NCBI GenBank assembly: GCA_035299025.1
Contig: DATGXK010000018.1
Span: 1-64,000, forward strand
Direction of reading: 5' to 3'
DNA length: 64,000 nucleotides
Source of the DNA: Leadbetterella sp035299025
GTDB lineage: Bacteria > Bacteroidota > Bacteroidia > Cytophagales > Spirosomataceae
The translations under genes were made by a program, and so were the position numbers. The notes beneath the pieces were generated by a model. The model was given only the letters and a program-made list of their open reading frames with translations. It was not told the DNA's origin and searched no databases. Shown here piece by piece: positions 1 through 8,418 of this stretch. How positions within the stretch are numbered: position 1 is the stretch's first letter; each line of letters opens with the position of its first letter.

Positions 1-121
1 AGTAAGCCCAAGCAAACCCGAGCTACAAGTAGACCTGAGGGCACTCCAAAATGGGCTTTATCTGATAGAACTCAAAGCAAACACCAACAAAAGCACTATC
101 AAAGTACAGGTTTTAAGGTAG
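1..121 (+). CDS. C-terminal end of a T9SS-secreted protein (partial)
   Basis: Only the last 39 codons are present, read from base 2 to a TAG at 119-121. The tail contains LQNGLYLIELKAN and then a lysine/threonine patch ending in VQVLR. This is the pattern of a type A sorting domain (G-x-Y, alternating hydrophobics, basic patch), which directs proteins through the type IX secretion system to the surface. The passenger domain lies outside the window, so the function of the protein cannot be given. A strong terminator follows it. Confidence 0.7.
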   Translation, partial: VSPSKPELQVDLRALQNGLYLIELKANTNKSTIKVQVLR

Positions 122-146
122 TATTAAGATTTATTAACCACCAGAA

Positions 147-180
147 ACACACTCCGAAACTTTGGGGTGTGTTTTTTTTT
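147..180 (+). terminator. Rho-independent terminator of the partial T9SS cargo gene
   Basis: The arms ACACACTCC (147-155) and GGGGTGTGT (164-172) form a nine-pair stem with one G-T pair and a nine-base loop. A run of T follows through 180. It ends the rightward gene and faces the leftward glycosyltransferase. Confidence 0.85.
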
Positions 181-203
181 GTATTTGAGCAGACGATTAT
201 GGA

Positions 204-1283
204 TCAATGGGTGCTTTCTTCAAATTGGCGACTTATGCCAAGCTCGTACATGAAAATTTCTTCCGACTTATTTATCCATTGCTGGTGATTACCAGCTGGT
301 TTGGTTTGAAGATACCTTAAAAATAAATCGACATCAATAGTTGCGGAATATATTCCAGCACCTGCCCTTTGGGCGTCATAGGCATTGCAAAGCTGCTCAT
401 AATGCTTTTTGATAGGAACCATAAGAGCTGGTTTTCCAAGATACATTGCCTCACAAACGGACTCAAAGCCTGCCGTGCTGATTATGCCCTTGCATTTGGC
501 CATTTTTTCAAGAAACAAGGAAGACGAAATAGGGTTGAGACGTATGTTTGGCGGGATATTTCCTATTTTCCTATCAACGAAAACTTCGAAATTTATAAGT
601 GGGTTATTTTGAGCGAAAACAACGATTTCGTCGAGCAATTCAGATTGTGTGAAGTAAACCAATAGGAAATCTTGGTTTTGATTAGAATAGTACACAAGCT
701 CGTTTCGAAGCAATGGCGGTACTGAAATTATCCCATTGTCATTTGGAAACTCACTGAAAGATAAGGCCAATAATTTGTCAGCACCCAGAGCCGTTATTCG
801 GGTATTTAGATTTACAATTTGGGCATCCAACCAATCTTTTCTTGGATGTGTAAAGTTGCGATTGAGCAATAAATATTGATGACCAATGCAAACAACCTTT
901 GCTTTTGGAGAACAAAAGCCCGAGTAAAGACCGCCCAAAAAATCGTAGAAATTAATTATAACGTCAGGTTTTACTTCTTCAATTAGTTTTTTGATTTTCC
1001 TGATACTATTAATGTATTTTAAAAGATTTGGAAGGGCATTTTTTAGTGTTTTTGTGAGACTTAGAGCCTTGGTTTTTGGATCATATACCAGACTCGGACT
1101 TTGAAAACTTTCCATCCGAAAATTAGCTTTTTCTTTGAGCAAAATCGGCATTTGCTCTGGGTTGCAAGTGCCAACCAATGCTAAAACCACTTCATGACCA
1201 TTGCTCGTTAGCATTTCCGAAAGAGATATGGCTTGGGTTTGATGCCCTCTACCTTCGCCTTGTATAATAAATGCAAACTTCAT
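204..1283 (-). CDS. Glycosyltransferase, GT-B (MurG-like) family
   Basis: The 359-residue protein starts MKFAFIIQGEGRGHQTQA, the glycine-rich N-terminal loop of MurG-like GT-B transferases. It has the C-terminal donor-site pattern GIISTAGFES (266-275) followed by EAMYLGKP and an acidic residue at about 296. Such proteins transfer sugars from nucleotide-sugar donors; the acceptor cannot be told. The ATG at 1283 is chosen because the conserved motif begins there. An upstream extension to 1310 would add nine unconserved residues and overlap the preceding gene. It lies eight bases after the phosphoesterase gene, so the two are probably co-transcribed and may act in envelope glycan or lipid synthesis. 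Confidence 0.8.
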   Translation of the reverse strand: MKFAFIIQGEGRGHQTQAISLSEMLTSNGHEVVLALVGTCNPEQMPILLKEKANFRMESFQSPSLVYDPKTKALSLTKTLKNALPNLLKYINSIRKIKKLIEEVKPDVIINFYDFLGGLYSGFCSPKAKVVCIGHQYLLLNRNFTHPRKDWLDAQIVNLNTRITALGADKLLALSFSEFPNDNGIISVPPLLRNELVYYSNQNQDFLLVYFTQSELLDEIVVFAQNNPLINFEVFVDRKIGNIPPNIRLNPISSSLFLEKMAKCKGIISTAGFESVCEAMYLGKPALMVPIKKHYEQLCNAYDAQRAGAGIYSATIDVDLFLRYLQTKPAGNHQQWINKSEEIFMYELGISRQFEESTH

Positions 1284-1291
1284 AGGTTTCT

Positions 1292-2101
1292 TTATACCGC
1301 CTTTGGCCATTCTTGTATTTTTACTGTTTCGATAGAAAGCGGCACCTCGGTTTTTGGTACCTTATAGAAATAAACCAGGCTCCATTCGTGGTTGTGGTCT
1401 TCTACGAGGGCTGAGAGTGACTCTACCCAGTCGCCGGAGTTCATGTAAATGATTCCCTCAAATGTCTTTATGTCAGGCTTATGAATATGCCCACAGATTA
1501 TTCCATCGCACTGTTTGGCTTTTGCCAATTCGGCCAGTTTTTCTTCAAAATCAGAAATAAAATTGACGGCCAATTTTACTTTTTGTTTGATAGACTGCGA
1601 AAGCGAAAAGTAGGGATGGCCTCTGAAATTTCTGTACTGATTATAGAATTTATTGAGCCAGAGCAAAAAAGTGTAGCCCATGTCGCCGAGATAGGCCAGC
1701 CATTTCATCTGAGATGTTATAGAATCGAAAATATCGCCATGGGTAACGAAAAATTTGTATTTGCCAGACTTCAGAATATAGTCTCGTCTTATTTGAAAAT
1801 TTTTGCCAACCACAAGCGGTAGCACCTGGTCTAGGAAGTCGTCATGGTTGCCTCTGATATAAATTACTTTGGTATTGTCCTTCTCCATCATTCGCAATAC
1901 CACACGCAGAAATCCAGTGTGTTTTTTTCGCCAAGTGCCGTACTTTTTAAGTTGCCAGCCGTCTATGATGTCGCCATTAAGTATTAGTTTTTCGCACGAA
2001 AGTTGCTTCAAAAAAGTGGTGGCGTCTTCGGCCTTAGAGCCGTTCGAACCCAAGTGGACATCCGAAATAACCACCGTTTTGTATTTTTTTAATTCTTCCA
2101 A
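1292..2101 (-). CDS. Calcineurin-like metallophosphoesterase, LpxH-like (UDP-2,3-diacylglucosamine diphosphatase type)
   Basis: The 269 residues carry the full metallophosphoesterase set: D14-x-H16, GD at 43-44, GNHDD at 84-88, THGD near 120-123 and GHIHKP at 204-209. These bind two metal ions. Relatives in Bacteroidota are annotated as UDP-2,3-diacylglucosamine diphosphatase-like enzymes of lipid A synthesis. The true substrate is inferred, since several lineages keep both LpxH and a paralogue. The gene has its own -7 box 22 bases before its ATG and is followed closely by a glycosyltransferase gene, which fits an envelope role. Confidence 0.8.
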   Translation of the reverse strand: MEELKKYKTVVISDVHLGSNGSKAEDATTFLKQLSCEKLILNGDIIDGWQLKKYGTWRKKHTGFLRVVLRMMEKDNTKVIYIRGNHDDFLDQVLPLVVGKNFQIRRDYILKSGKYKFFVTHGDIFDSITSQMKWLAYLGDMGYTFLLWLNKFYNQYRNFRGHPYFSLSQSIKQKVKLAVNFISDFEEKLAELAKAKQCDGIICGHIHKPDIKTFEGIIYMNSGDWVESLSALVEDHNHEWSLVYFYKVPKTEVPLSIETVKIQEWPKAV

Positions 2102-2122
2102 AATGCTTTAGTTTCTTTATCG

Positions 2123-2130
2123 CAAAACTA
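2123..2130 (-). promoter_or_regulatory. Bacteroidota -7 box (TAGTTTTG) for the phosphoesterase gene
   Basis: The minus strand reads TAGTTTTG, an exact TAnnTTTG match 22 bases before the ATG at 2101. A TTG lies 15 bases further upstream (2146-2148), slightly closer than the usual -33 spacing. Confidence 0.55.
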
Positions 2131-2261
2131 TTGGTTAGATATTATCAATAAATATCTCAAATGTTAGTTAATTATTAATAATCAAGTAGTTGTGGGGTTT
2201 GTTTACCGAAATTTTACAATTTCTTTAAATTTAAGGCTTATATATTAACCCAAAGGCGTCA

Positions 2262-2269
2262 TAATTTTG
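2262..2269 (+). promoter_or_regulatory. Bacteroidota -7 box (TAATTTTG) for the GH3 gene
   Basis: TAATTTTG matches TAnnTTTG exactly and ends 23 bases before the ATG at 2293. It would give a short leader. No clear TTTG is seen at the -33 position. Confidence 0.55.
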
Positions 2270-2292
2270 CATTGGTTTAAAGCTTACAAAGT

Positions 2293-3846
2293 ATGGCTCT
2301 CTTGGGCACCATTATCAAAAAAAGTATTGAGATTTCGGCAAAAGTGAGGGAACTAAAGCCTGCAAAACCTCAAAAGGAGCAAAGGAAAGTTTTGATGAAA
2401 CTCCTGAAAAAGGCAAGCAAAACGGATTTTGGGAAGCATTATAATTTTGAAAAAATCGTAGGTCTGAAGAGTTTTAAAAAAAGCAAGAGCGTTTATAAGG
2501 ATTTTCAAGAAACTGTGCCGATTCATGACTACAACACCATGTATAACAATTGGTGGATAAAAGCACGAAAGGGTAAGAAAAACGTCACATGGCCCGGTGA
2601 AGTCAAGTATTTTGCCTTGAGTTCGGGTACATCAGAGGCAGCTTCTAAAGCTATTCCGGTTACTAAGGCCATGATTAAGGCCATTCAAAAAGCCAGTATT
2701 GCTCAGATCATCGCGTTGGGGCATTTCAGGCAATTGCCTAAAGAGACTTTTGAAAAGGGCTATTTGCTCTTGGGTGGCAGCACACGTCTCAATCAAATAG
2801 ATGACCACTTTGAGGGCGATTTGAGTGGTATAACTGTGGGTAAAATGCCCTTTTGGTTTGAGCGTTTTTTTAAACCAGGCCGCCAAATAAGTCAAGAAAA
2901 AAATTGGGAGAAAAAACTACAGGAGATAACCCTAAAAGCAGCAGACTGGGATGTGGCCTTTGTGGCTGGTGTACCGGCTTGGGTCCAGATTTTGTTTGAG
3001 AGAATCATCAAATACCATGGGGTGGACAGTATTCATGATATTTGGCCCAATCTTGTAGCTTTTGGCTGGGGTGGAGTTTCTATAGAACCTTATTTGGAAA
3101 GTTTTGGGCAACTTTTGGACTCCGAAAAACCTTTTTATTATCTCGAAACTTATCTGGCTTCTGAAGGCTTTATAGCTTTTCAATCAAAACCCAATGGTCA
3201 TTTACAGATGGTGCTCAACAACGGTATTTTCTACGAATTTGTGCCATTCAATGGCCAAAACTTCGACGTTGAAGGCAACCTTAAACCAGAACCTGAGATA
3301 CTAATGATAAGCGATGTTCAGGAAAATCAAGATTATGCCTTGGTGCTTTCCACTTGTGCAGGGGCTTGGCGGTATCTGATTGGCGACACCATCAGGTTTG
3401 TCGATAAAAAAAATGCCGAGATTGTCATCACGGGTCGTACAAAACACTTCTTGAGTCTGTGTGGTGAGCATCTTTCTGTAGAAAACATGAATCAGGCCAT
3501 CAGGATGCTCGCAATGCAGGAGGATATTTGTATCAAAGAATATGTGGTGATAGGCAGAAGCGAAGCTCCCTTTTTTAGGCATGATTGGTACATCGGTTGT
3601 GACCAAGCCATAGACGAGGTGCTTCTGGCCAATAAACTGGACGAAAGTCTAAAATTGCTCAACGACGACTACGCCACCGAACGAGAGCATGCATTGAAGT
3701 TTATCAACGTAAAAATTCTGCCCAACGCTGTATTTATAGCTTGGCTCAAGCGAAAGGGCAAAGAGGGCGGGCAGTCCAAATTTCCGAGGGTCATGAGAGG
3801 TCTGCAAGCTGCTGATTGGGAGCAGTTTGTAAGTGAAATAGTATAA
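2293..3846 (+). CDS. GH3 (auxin-responsive-like) family acyl-adenylate enzyme
   Basis: The 517-residue length and motifs match bacterial GH3 proteins, an acyl-AMP synthetase branch known from plant hormone-amino acid conjugating enzymes. The N-terminal region has VPIHDYNTM near 75-83. The phosphate-binding motif is FALSSGTSE at about 108-115. The C-terminal hinge region reads GDTIRF, then TGRTKHFLSLCGEHLS. The bacterial substrate is unknown; joining a carboxylic acid to an amino acid through an adenylate is the family expectation, not shown here. It stands alone, divergent from the phosphoesterase gene. Confidence 0.85.
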   Translation: MALLGTIIKKSIEISAKVRELKPAKPQKEQRKVLMKLLKKASKTDFGKHYNFEKIVGLKSFKKSKSVYKDFQETVPIHDYNTMYNNWWIKARKGKKNVTWPGEVKYFALSSGTSEAASKAIPVTKAMIKAIQKASIAQIIALGHFRQLPKETFEKGYLLLGGSTRLNQIDDHFEGDLSGITVGKMPFWFERFFKPGRQISQEKNWEKKLQEITLKAADWDVAFVAGVPAWVQILFERIIKYHGVDSIHDIWPNLVAFGWGGVSIEPYLESFGQLLDSEKPFYYLETYLASEGFIAFQSKPNGHLQMVLNNGIFYEFVPFNGQNFDVEGNLKPEPEILMISDVQENQDYALVLSTCAGAWRYLIGDTIRFVDKKNAEIVITGRTKHFLSLCGEHLSVENMNQAIRMLAMQEDICIKEYVVIGRSEAPFFRHDWYIGCDQAIDEVLLANKLDESLKLLNDDYATEREHALKFINVKILPNAVFIAWLKRKGKEGGQSKFPRVMRGLQAADWEQFVSEIV

Positions 3847-3994
3847 ATACTTACCTTAAAATTTCATACGGCGTGTAGCATAAAGTGCACCAACTTAGAA
3901 GGGTAGCAATCTGCTTATCGTTTTAAGTCGGTGCTTGAAATCTAAGCACAAAAGCTCCATTAAGTACTGCTCGGGTGGTACTGTTTTATTTTTC

Positions 3995-4432
3995 TTAAGG
4001 CTGCCCTTTATATTTTGGGTCATAATCGACCATCCATTCAATGCCATACTTGTCTCGAAACATACCAAAATATGAACCCCACGGGCTGTCTGCCATAGGC
4101 ATTTCAATTTGTCCACCCTCCGAAAGACCGTTAAATAATTTGTCTGCTTCTTCTTTACTTTCAGCACTAACTGATATTTTAGACCTGTTTTCGTTTTCGT
4201 TTGTTTTTCCCATAAATTCGGGCACATCATTGCCCATCAATACGTTTTGGCCAATAGGTAAAGCAATGTGCATAATTTTGTTGGCTTCGGTTTCTGCTAC
4301 GGGAAAATCGGGGCTTGCCATGTCTTTGAAACGCATAACCTGTGCGAATTCACCTCCAAACGCCGATTTGTAAAAAATAAATGCTTCTTCGGCATTACCG
4401 TTGAAATTAATGTAAGGATTGATTAGTGCCAT
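3995..4432 (-). CDS. VOC family protein (PhnB-like glyoxalase fold)
   Basis: The 145 residues begin MALINPYINFNGNAEEAFIFYKSA, here split as MALINPYINFNG and AEEAFIFYKSAFGG. This is the start of PhnB-like VOC proteins of the '3-demethylubiquinone-9 3-methyltransferase' domain group. It ends WGSYFGMFRDKYGIEWMVDY, also typical. These small beta-alpha-beta proteins form dimers; substrates are mostly unknown. The ATG at 4432 is preferred to an upstream extension (4471) because the domain starts exactly there. An exact -7 box lies 28 bases upstream. Confidence 0.8.
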   Translation of the reverse strand: MALINPYINFNGNAEEAFIFYKSAFGGEFAQVMRFKDMASPDFPVAETEANKIMHIALPIGQNVLMGNDVPEFMGKTNENENRSKISVSAESKEEADKLFNGLSEGGQIEMPMADSPWGSYFGMFRDKYGIEWMVDYDPKYKGQP

Positions 4433-4459
4433 AATTTTTGTTTTAAAGGTATTATAAGA

Positions 4460-4467
4460 CAAACCTA
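4460..4467 (-). promoter_or_regulatory. Bacteroidota -7 box (TAGGTTTG) for the VOC gene
   Basis: The minus strand reads TAGGTTTG, an exact TAnnTTTG match 28 bases before the ATG at 4432. A TTTG (4480-4483) is only 12 bases further upstream, so the -33 element is not convincing. Confidence 0.5.
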
Positions 4468-4586
4468 ACATTTAAAAACCAAATAAGATAGCTGCAAAAA
4501 CGCCAAAAGAGGGGTTTTTTGCGTCATTTCTTGTCATGCCATTATAAAAATCAGGAAAGTGGTGCTGCGATTAAAAAGATCACCCG

Positions 4587-5141
4587 TTAGCAAGCACCCT
4601 TATTCGGAGGGCGTTTATAAATTATTTCGCTGTTTCTTTCTATATATTCGCCAGCAATTATGGGATACTCATATTTGGGTGCGTGTGACACGCTATGACT
4701 TTTTATCATTATTTTGTCACCTACTTTCAGGCTACGCAATCGCCTAAATTCATCTTTGTTCTCTAAACCAAAACTAAGAATGTAATCGTCATTATTAATC
4801 CTAACCATCATACCGAGGCCTACCCTAGAACCTTCCGGAAGTGAAAGTGAAGTAATAACGGTCTCCATGTTGGTAAATTCGCGAAGAGACTTTCTTATTT
4901 TGGCTTCGCTGGTGTATACTTTTATACCTGCTGGAGATGCCTCCCATTTTTTGAACATTATGCCGTCTGGGGTAGCTTCCCATTTTTTTCTGGCCGCAGT
5001 CCTTTCTGCTGCAGATAGCGAAACGCTAGGAGGCTCTGAGATTGATTTTTTAGAAGTTTCATTTTTAATCTTACGATTTGCGAATAACAGTCCACTGACC
5101 ACAACGAGTGCTGAAATTGGGATAAAAATGAGCTTTTTCAT
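4587..5141 (-). CDS. Membrane-anchored hypothetical protein with an internal tandem repeat
   Basis: I do not recognise a family. The 184-residue protein has one N-terminal hydrophobic segment (about 4-21) that could be a signal anchor. A serine/lysine-rich linker follows, then the near-tandem units KKWEATPDGIMF and KKWEASPAGIKV. The C-terminal part ends in a region with several isoleucine/tyrosine beta-like stretches. No cysteine lipobox is present. It is flanked by unrelated genes and no operon partner is visible. The codon pattern and clean start make it a real gene, probably facing the periplasm. Confidence 0.65.
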   Translation of the reverse strand: MKKLIFIPISALVVVSGLLFANRKIKNETSKKSISEPPSVSLSAAERTAARKKWEATPDGIMFKKWEASPAGIKVYTSEAKIRKSLREFTNMETVITSLSLPEGSRVGLGMMVRINNDDYILSFGLENKDEFRRLRSLKVGDKIMIKSHSVSHAPKYEYPIIAGEYIERNSEIIYKRPPNKGAC

Positions 5142-5235
5142 AATTTTTGAATGTTTAAATAATTATATCCTTTTGTCTTCTTTTAAAGTTTATGTCACAA
5201 AATTGATTTAGCAGTCTTAGTGGCTGTCAATCATC

Positions 5236-6366
5236 TTATTCTGTATAGCTGGTAAAGGTTTTTCCGTCAAAGCGGTGCAATATTGTTTCTCTTGTACCCA
5301 CCCAAAGAACGCCTGTTCTATCTTCCAATATGGACCATACGTCATCATTTATCAATCCATCTTTTGCTGTAAAACAAGTGAAGGTTTTACCACCTGCATT
5401 GAGCGGTGCAGAGGGGTCGTAACGGCAAAGGCCACGACCACCGCCTCCAAACCAAAGATTTTCCTTTTTATCTTCTATAATTCGTGTAATTGGACCATCA
5501 GATAAGCCTTCGACTTTTTCAAATAATTCGGAACCCGTTCTGAGCGAAGCCGAAGGATCATATCGGTAAGCACCTTTCCAACTACTGAACCATATATTGC
5601 CTTTTTTGTCCTGCAAAACAGGCCAAGCCCAATCATCGCCGTTTGGTTTAAGATGGGTTATGGTTTTACCGCCTGAACTGAGCGATGCCGAAGGGTCGTA
5701 ACGATACACACCAACATTACAACGTCCACCAAACCAAACATTACCTGCTTTATCTTCTAAAATATATTCTGTTTTAAAAATACAGTCAGTGGTGTCATCA
5801 GTTACTTTGAAAAAGTTAAATGATTTTCCATCTGGCTTTAGATTATTCGAATCGGACCGCCGAGCGGGGTCATAGGTATAAACTCCATCAAATGTGGCGA
5901 ACCATAGCTTGCCGCTTTTATCTTGCATGATACTCCACACATCATTTCTTTTGGATGGTACATTTTTTCGGAACGGAATTTTAATTTCAGTAAAAGATTT
6001 ACCACCTGTCTTAACCGTAGCCAAAGGGTCGTAAAGCATAAGTCCAGCTTCTGTACCTATCCAAACATTACCTGCTTTATCTTCTAAAATATCGTTGACC
6101 AAATTATGGTTTAGTCCGTTCGATGTTGTGAATTGAGTAAACGTTTTTCCGCCAGTCCTGAGCGAGGCCGAAGGGTCGTATTTAAAAAGACCATCTCCTG
6201 TGGTGCCAAACCATAGGTTACCAGCTTTGTCTTCAAGGCTGCAATGGACATTGTTTCCTTTATCATTTGATAAGCCCAGATTTTTTATCAGCTTCTCTTG
6301 TCCGTTGCAGATAATCCCCGAAACAGACATAGTTAATAATGCGAATAATATTACGAGTTTCTTCAT
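5236..6366 (-). CDS. Secreted seven-bladed two-component-regulator-type propeller with REP-like peptide insertions
   Basis: After a signal peptide (MKKLVILFALLTMSVSG), the 376-residue protein has seven repeats of the LEDKAGNLWFGT type. This is the Reg_prop blade found in hybrid sensor kinases and in stand-alone extracellular propellers. Six blades carry extra residues between YD and GKTF, such as PSASLRTG at 65-72, 225-232 (SASLSSG) and 271-278. The seventh blade reads plain FDGKTF (366-371), the usual form. The extra codons contain a REP-like DNA word also found between genes at 8.7 kb. No kinase or receiver domain follows, so its role in sensing or adhesion is open. The start at 6366 is set by the signal peptide. 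Confidence 0.8.
   Translation of the reverse strand: MKKLVILFALLTMSVSGIICNGQEKLIKNLGLSNDKGNNVHCSLEDKAGNLWFGTTGDGLFKYDPSASLRTGGKTFTQFTTSNGLNHNLVNDILEDKAGNVWIGTEAGLMLYDPLATVKTGGKSFTEIKIPFRKNVPSKRNDVWSIMQDKSGKLWFATFDGVYTYDPARRSDSNNLKPDGKSFNFFKVTDDTTDCIFKTEYILEDKAGNVWFGGRCNVGVYRYDPSASLSSGGKTITHLKPNGDDWAWPVLQDKKGNIWFSSWKGAYRYDPSASLRTGSELFEKVEGLSDGPITRIIEDKKENLWFGGGGRGLCRYDPSAPLNAGGKTFTCFTAKDGLINDDVWSILEDRTGVLWVGTRETILHRFDGKTFTSYTE
5540..5555 (+). repeat. REP-like 16-mer inside propeller blade 5
   Basis: CTGAGCGAAGCCGAAG differs at one position from the intergenic copy at 8687-8702 (CTGAGCGGAGCCGAAG). It is translated on the minus strand within YDPSASLRTG. A degenerate copy in blade 6 lies at 5399-5413. 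Confidence 0.7.
5678..5693 (+). repeat. REP-like 16-mer inside propeller blade 4
   Basis: CTGAGCGATGCCGAAG sits at the same codon position as the blade 5 copy and is translated as part of YDPSASLSSG. Confidence 0.7.
6158..6173 (+). repeat. REP-like 16-mer inside propeller blade 1
   Basis: CTGAGCGAGGCCGAAG is translated as part of YDPSASLRTG. Blade 2 has a decayed copy at 6010-6026 (YDPLATVKTG). Blade 3 has a different insertion around 5854-5875. Confidence 0.7.
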
Positions 6367-6631
6367 TTCTAATATCTGGCAAGTTTGTTTATTAGAGGAG
6401 TTTAAGTTGCCGTTCCAGCAAAATCCTGGGTTCATCAAAGATAAAGTGGGAAAACACTTCTTTCAGTGTTATCTTCTATTTGACCTTGATTTCTTGCTCA
6501 AAAGTATTCCATGACTTTGAGAATGTAGTAAATCAAATGTAAAATAATGTAAATGATAGGTAAGTGTTGGATTTGGAAGTAGAACTTGGCATTTTGAAAA
6601 AGAAGACCAGTATTTAGAGATTGTCATCCTA

Positions 6632-6665
6632 TTAAAACAAAAAAGCCCTCAAAATTGAAGGCTTT
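6632..6665 (-). terminator. Terminator of the tRNA-Arg gene
   Basis: On the minus strand the arms AAAGCCTTCAA and TGAGGGCTTT pair around a short T loop. They are followed by TTTTGTTTT. It starts a few bases after the tRNA 3' end. Confidence 0.75.
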
Positions 6666-6666
6666 G

Positions 6667-6738
6667 TGGTCCCAAAGGGAATCGAACCCATATCTAATGT
6701 TTAGGAAACATCTATTCTATCCGTTGAACTATGGGACC
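6667..6738 (-). tRNA. tRNA-Arg (anticodon CCU)
   Basis: On the minus strand the acceptor arms GGTCCCA and TGGGACC pair fully, with A as the discriminator base. The D-arm reads TAGTTCAACGGATAGAATA. The anticodon stem GATGT/ACATT encloses the loop TTCCTAA, which places CCT as the anticodon. The T-arm has GGTTCGATTCC. The CCA end is not encoded. It reads AGG codons. A weak promoter (GAAATTTG, one base off TAnnTTTG) lies about 30 bases upstream, and a terminator follows directly. Confidence 0.95.
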
Positions 6739-6741
6739 GAG

Positions 6742-6757
6742 GAGCGGTGAGCCGCTT
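6742..6757. repeat. Short GC hairpin upstream of tRNA-Arg
   Basis: The sequence GAGCGGTGAGCCGCTTTTT contains the arms AGCGG and CCGCT around TGAG, followed by a T run on the plus strand. No rightward gene ends here, so a terminator role is doubtful. It may belong to the 5' leader of the tRNA transcript. Confidence 0.35.
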
Positions 6758-6800
6758 TTTCGGAGTGCAAATTTCGATAAATTTAGGAGAAATAAAAAGC

Positions 6801-6889
6801 ATTCCCCTATAAAAACAAAGAACCCAGCAGAACTGGGGTCTTTGAGACATTTACAAGTAGGTATGAAGTTTACCCTTGTTCAAAGTCTT
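6801..6889 (-). repeat. Copy 1 of a duplicated 3'-flank/terminator element
   Basis: About 90 bases are closely related to 8571-8662. The core on the minus strand is a stem (6833-6844 with 6816-6827, one mismatch) followed by TTTTT, that is, a terminator for the leftward gene ending at 6959. The similarity extends beyond the hairpin through the ATTTAC and TTCAAAGTCTT words. Confidence 0.65.
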
Positions 6890-6958
6890 GGCCTTTACTT
6901 TATCCTACAGAAAATGTTGAAAAGTGAATGATTCTCCATTCAACGATTTTCATAAATA

Positions 6959-7921
6959 CTATTTCCTCCCAATAATCATAGCTTTAAATTGGCCAGTACC
7001 AGTACAGGTCGAATTGGCCGTGCCAATATTAGTTACTCTTATTTGAGCTCCTGAAGTTGTGATCGAATCAATTGTATAAACAATATGACCAGAGTTTGAA
7101 ATGTTTATTGATTCACCAAAAGCTATACTAGGCTCTGCAGTAAATGTTGAAAAGACAATACTTACACAACAAATGGTTTGCCCTGCGTTCAGATTCCAAG
7201 TTAAATTAGCTGGTGTGGCAAATTCATCTATTACGAGCTGGTTGGCATCATTACTTCGCACTATTCCCTTGCCAGTATTTGTTGTAATATTACCATCTAC
7301 CGCTAAGTTGCCATTGGCATTGAGTGTGCCAGCCACATTAACAGTAGAGTTTAAGTTGGCTGTACTTGTAACTAATAAGCCAAATAAATTGGTAGTTCCT
7401 CCTGCTTTTAATGGGTACGCAGGGTCAGGAGCTAATCCAACTCCCAAATTGTCAATTCCTGCATTACCATTCACATCCAAATTATAACTTGGAAACGCGT
7501 CGTTAATTGCGAGTCTACTTGAAATGCGGGCATTTCCAATAACAGTTAATGGATTATCTGGAATAGTAGTGCCAATACCCACATTGCCCTGTGAATACGA
7601 TATATCTGTTCCATTAATATTCCATTGGTTGCCCAAAATGGCATTTTGCCAGGCGGTGCCGTCATAATAGCGGAAATTATGGCCAGTTGTGTTGTAATAG
7701 AGCAATCCTTCAGTAGGAGAGGCTAAGTCTGAACCAACACGAGGCAAAAGTACGCCTTTGGTACTGCTCCGAATATCTAAAATTGAGGTAGAATAAGGTA
7801 TGTCGGTGCCACCAATATTAGAAATCACGCTACCGCTTGGCGAATCGATAACTTTGGCGTTTTGGGCAAGAATAGATGTACTAAACGGTAGCAAAAAAAT
7901 GCAAAGGAGAATTTGTTTCAT
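6959..7921 (-). CDS. Secreted tail-fibre-like surface protein
   Basis: A signal peptide (MKQILLCIFLLPFSTSILAQ) is followed by 300 residues. These are low in cysteine and rich in asparagine, glycine and threonine. The module GVLLPRVG, then GLLYYNTTGHNFRYYDGTAW (about 58-93), is common at the start of Bacteroidota secreted proteins that resemble phage tail fibres. Repeating blocks such as GNVGIGTTIPDNPLTVIGNA follow, typical of fibre shafts. The protein is probably exported and surface-displayed; its binding partner is unknown. The start at 7921 is chosen from the signal peptide. A relative of the YDGxxW module is found in the protein at 21825-23210. Confidence 0.7.
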   Translation of the reverse strand: MKQILLCIFLLPFSTSILAQNAKVIDSPSGSVISNIGGTDIPYSTSILDIRSSTKGVLLPRVGSDLASPTEGLLYYNTTGHNFRYYDGTAWQNAILGNQWNINGTDISYSQGNVGIGTTIPDNPLTVIGNARISSRLAINDAFPSYNLDVNGNAGIDNLGVGLAPDPAYPLKAGGTTNLFGLLVTSTANLNSTVNVAGTLNANGNLAVDGNITTNTGKGIVRSNDANQLVIDEFATPANLTWNLNAGQTICCVSIVFSTFTAEPSIAFGESINISNSGHIVYTIDSITTSGAQIRVTNIGTANSTCTGTGQFKAMIIGRK

Positions 7922-8418
7922 GGCATTAAAATTAAAGTTTACCAAAGCTTTAATTTTTTTTTGAAATTATATAAAAACAGAAAGGAATAAAGCGAAAGGT
8001 TTTATTTAATGGCTTATTTTTGAGTATGTTGTGTCGAATTGTTGTTTGTTTTTTTATCAAGGGTAAATCAAATAAACTTATAATTTAGGTTGAGTTGTAC
8101 ATCTGGAAATTTCTTTTCGTGGAATTTTGGATAAATAAATCTTGTAAAATAATGGAAAATCAAAAAGGTTTAACTGAAACCAAAATTTCAACTTTTCCGC
8201 TAACAGAAATCCCTCAAAATTCTTTAATGCTTAGTTAGGTCAGCATTCTTTTGCATTCATATGAAAAAGAAATCAATATTACTCAGATTAATTCTTGACG
8301 AAATCGAGTTAGTGCAAATTTGATGAACTTTGTAGCGGTAAGGGACAATGATTGAGCAGTATGTAAAAAACATTCCCGAAGTCACAGCCATATAGCTGGT
8401 AAATTTGGAAATTTAGAA

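Noticed and set aside
3895..4230. Leftward open frame overlapping the VOC gene
   Set aside because: It runs in another frame of the well-supported VOC protein gene and has no recognisable domain.
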